Assembly (NCBI GenBank): GCA_002398875.1
Contig: DHCC01000010.1
Coordinates: 5,325 to 11,065, forward strand
Reading direction: 5' to 3'
From: Bacteroidales bacterium UBA4912
GTDB lineage: Bacteria > Bacteroidota > Bacteroidia > Bacteroidales > Dysgonomonadaceae
Length of the DNA stretch: 5,741 bases
Positions within the stretch are counted from its first letter, which is position 1. The number at the start of each line of letters is the position of its first letter. Under the pieces are notes generated by a model. That model had not been told where the DNA came from and searched no databases. It was given only the letters and a program-made list of their open reading frames with translations. Made by a program: the position numbers and the translations under genes. Shown piece after piece: positions 5,199 to 5,741 of this stretch.

Positions 5199-5459
5199 AT
5201 GTATGTAGCAGTTTGGGACACCTATGTAACTAAGAAGGATGGCAGTGTAATGCATTTTGACATTATTGCTCCGGTGGAAATTGAAGACGCCAACAAGATA
5301 CATGAATTCGGTAGAGAGTACTTGAAAACTAAAGGACAGGAGGGTCAACCACTCACTTCTGAAGAGTGCACTTTTTGCCATATCGAAACTTTGAAGCCCG
5401 ATAATGAGGAGGAGATTAATAAAAAGGGGTATTATATTGTAGAAATGGAGAATTGCTGA
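5199..5459 (+). CDS. DUF2024 family protein
   Basis: An 86-residue soluble protein, the usual length for DUF2024. It opens with MYVAVWDTYVTKKDGSVMHF and contains DIIAPVEIEDANKIHEFGRE, the GQEGQPLTSEECTFCHIE block (47-64) and the C-terminal KKGYYIVEMENC. The Cys57-x-x-Cys60-His61 cluster and the acidic surroundings are family features as I recall them; it is not a cytochrome c because there is no signal peptide. Function is unknown. The ATG at 5199 is preferred over one at 5157, since the extra 14 residues (MLYCIFSN...) precede the conserved start and come from AT-rich spacer. It is 60 bp after the acyltransferase and 22 bp before the acylase-family gene, on the same strand, so co-transcription is likely, at least with the latter. 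Confidence 0.88.
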   Translation: MYVAVWDTYVTKKDGSVMHFDIIAPVEIEDANKIHEFGREYLKTKGQEGQPLTSEECTFCHIETLKPDNEEEINKKGYYIVEMENC

Positions 5460-5481
5460 GAGATCGGATTATAACATTAAT

Positions 5482-5741
5482 ATGAAAACAGAAGTCATTT
5501 CATTTATTTTTCTAGCTTTAGTTTTCTTTTTTTGTTCTGAAGGGAAGTCTGATAAAGGGACCGAAATACTTTGGGACAAATGGGGTGTGCCACATGTGTA
5601 TGCTACCGATGAGGCAGAAATGTATTATGCTTTCGGGTGGGCGCAGATGCAGAGTCATGCTAACTTGATACTAAGGCTTTATGCTGAATCGCGCGGAACG
5701 GGAAGTGAGTTTTTTAGTGAAAAGTATCTCGAATCTGACCG
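5482..5741 (+). CDS. penicillin acylase (Ntn-hydrolase) family protein, N-terminal part, probable lipoprotein (runs off the right edge)
   Basis: Eighty-six codons are visible from the ATG at 5482 to the window edge. Residues 1-18 (MKTEVISFIFLALVFFFC) form a signal peptide ending in a Cys that would be the lipidated residue, followed by a polar SEGKSDKG. The mature part begins TEILWDKWGVPHVYATDEAE and continues with MYYAFGWAQMQSHANLILRL (48-67), then YAESRGTGSEFF. The 'W/R-D-x-x-G-V-P-H' and 'GWAQMQ' blocks are the A-chain start of penicillin amidase/acylase (PF01804) enzymes, exported N-terminal-nucleophile amidases that cleave N-acyl bonds, including acyl-homoserine lactones in some relatives. 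The catalytic Ser and processing site lie beyond the window, so activity cannot be judged. The residue before the lipobox Cys is Phe, not the usual Gly/Ala/Ser, so lipidation is uncertain. Confidence 0.87.
   Translation, partial: MKTEVISFIFLALVFFFCSEGKSDKGTEILWDKWGVPHVYATDEAEMYYAFGWAQMQSHANLILRLYAESRGTGSEFFSEKYLESD

Noticed and set aside
5367..5381. CTFCH as a heme c attachment motif
   Set aside because: The protein has no signal peptide and matches DUF2024, in which this cluster is a family feature.

Overview
The window looks like a chromosomal segment from a Bacteroidetes (Bacteroidota) bacterium, probably an environmental or marine-type lineage. The grounds are moderate-to-low GC, almost no Shine-Dalgarno sequences before the start codons, several matches to the Bacteroidetes -7 element TAnnTTTG just upstream of genes, and families common in that phylum (membrane-anchored LytTR regulator next to an acyltransferase-3 protein, DUF2024, penicillin-acylase-type lipoprotein). 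This is inference from motifs and recalled families; no search was run. No tRNA, rRNA, CRISPR array or insertion sequence was seen, and no gene-free stretch exceeds 300 bases.

Left part (1-1560, minus strand). Reading right to left there is a YeiH/UPF0324-type putative sulfate exporter, a single-domain rhodanese, and the N-terminal part of an AHSA1/SRPBCC protein cut by the window edge. Gaps are 49 and 30 bp and only the first gene has a recognisable promoter, so they may form one transcript with a sulfur-related theme.

Middle (1561-2930, plus strand). A divergent AT-rich region of 188 bp separates the exporter from a two-gene cassette: a 165-residue winged-helix DNA-binding protein and an AbiEii/MNT-like nucleotidyltransferase whose start overlaps the first gene's stop by 4 nt. 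The layout resembles an antitoxin-toxin pair. Upstream are two related palindromes (24 and 32 bp, centres 65 bp apart) bracketing a candidate promoter, which fits autorepression by the winged-helix protein. The nucleotidyltransferase carries a single-base frameshift exactly in its Gly-Gly active-site motif: the N-terminal helix and Gly-Gly lie in one frame, the DxD motif and the rest in the next. It is a broken toxin, a sequence error, or less likely a recoded gene. This cassette is the most interesting part of the window.

Right part (2931-5741, plus strand). A four-helix membrane protein with a C-terminal LytTR DNA-binding domain is followed, after a 116-bp gap with an 18-bp-period tandem repeat and a TAnnTTTG element, by a membrane acyltransferase of the acyltransferase-3 family. 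Then come a small DUF2024 protein and the N-terminus of a penicillin-acylase-family lipoprotein cut by the right edge. The regulator and acyltransferase probably form a unit in envelope modification; the last two genes are 22 bp apart and probably co-transcribed.
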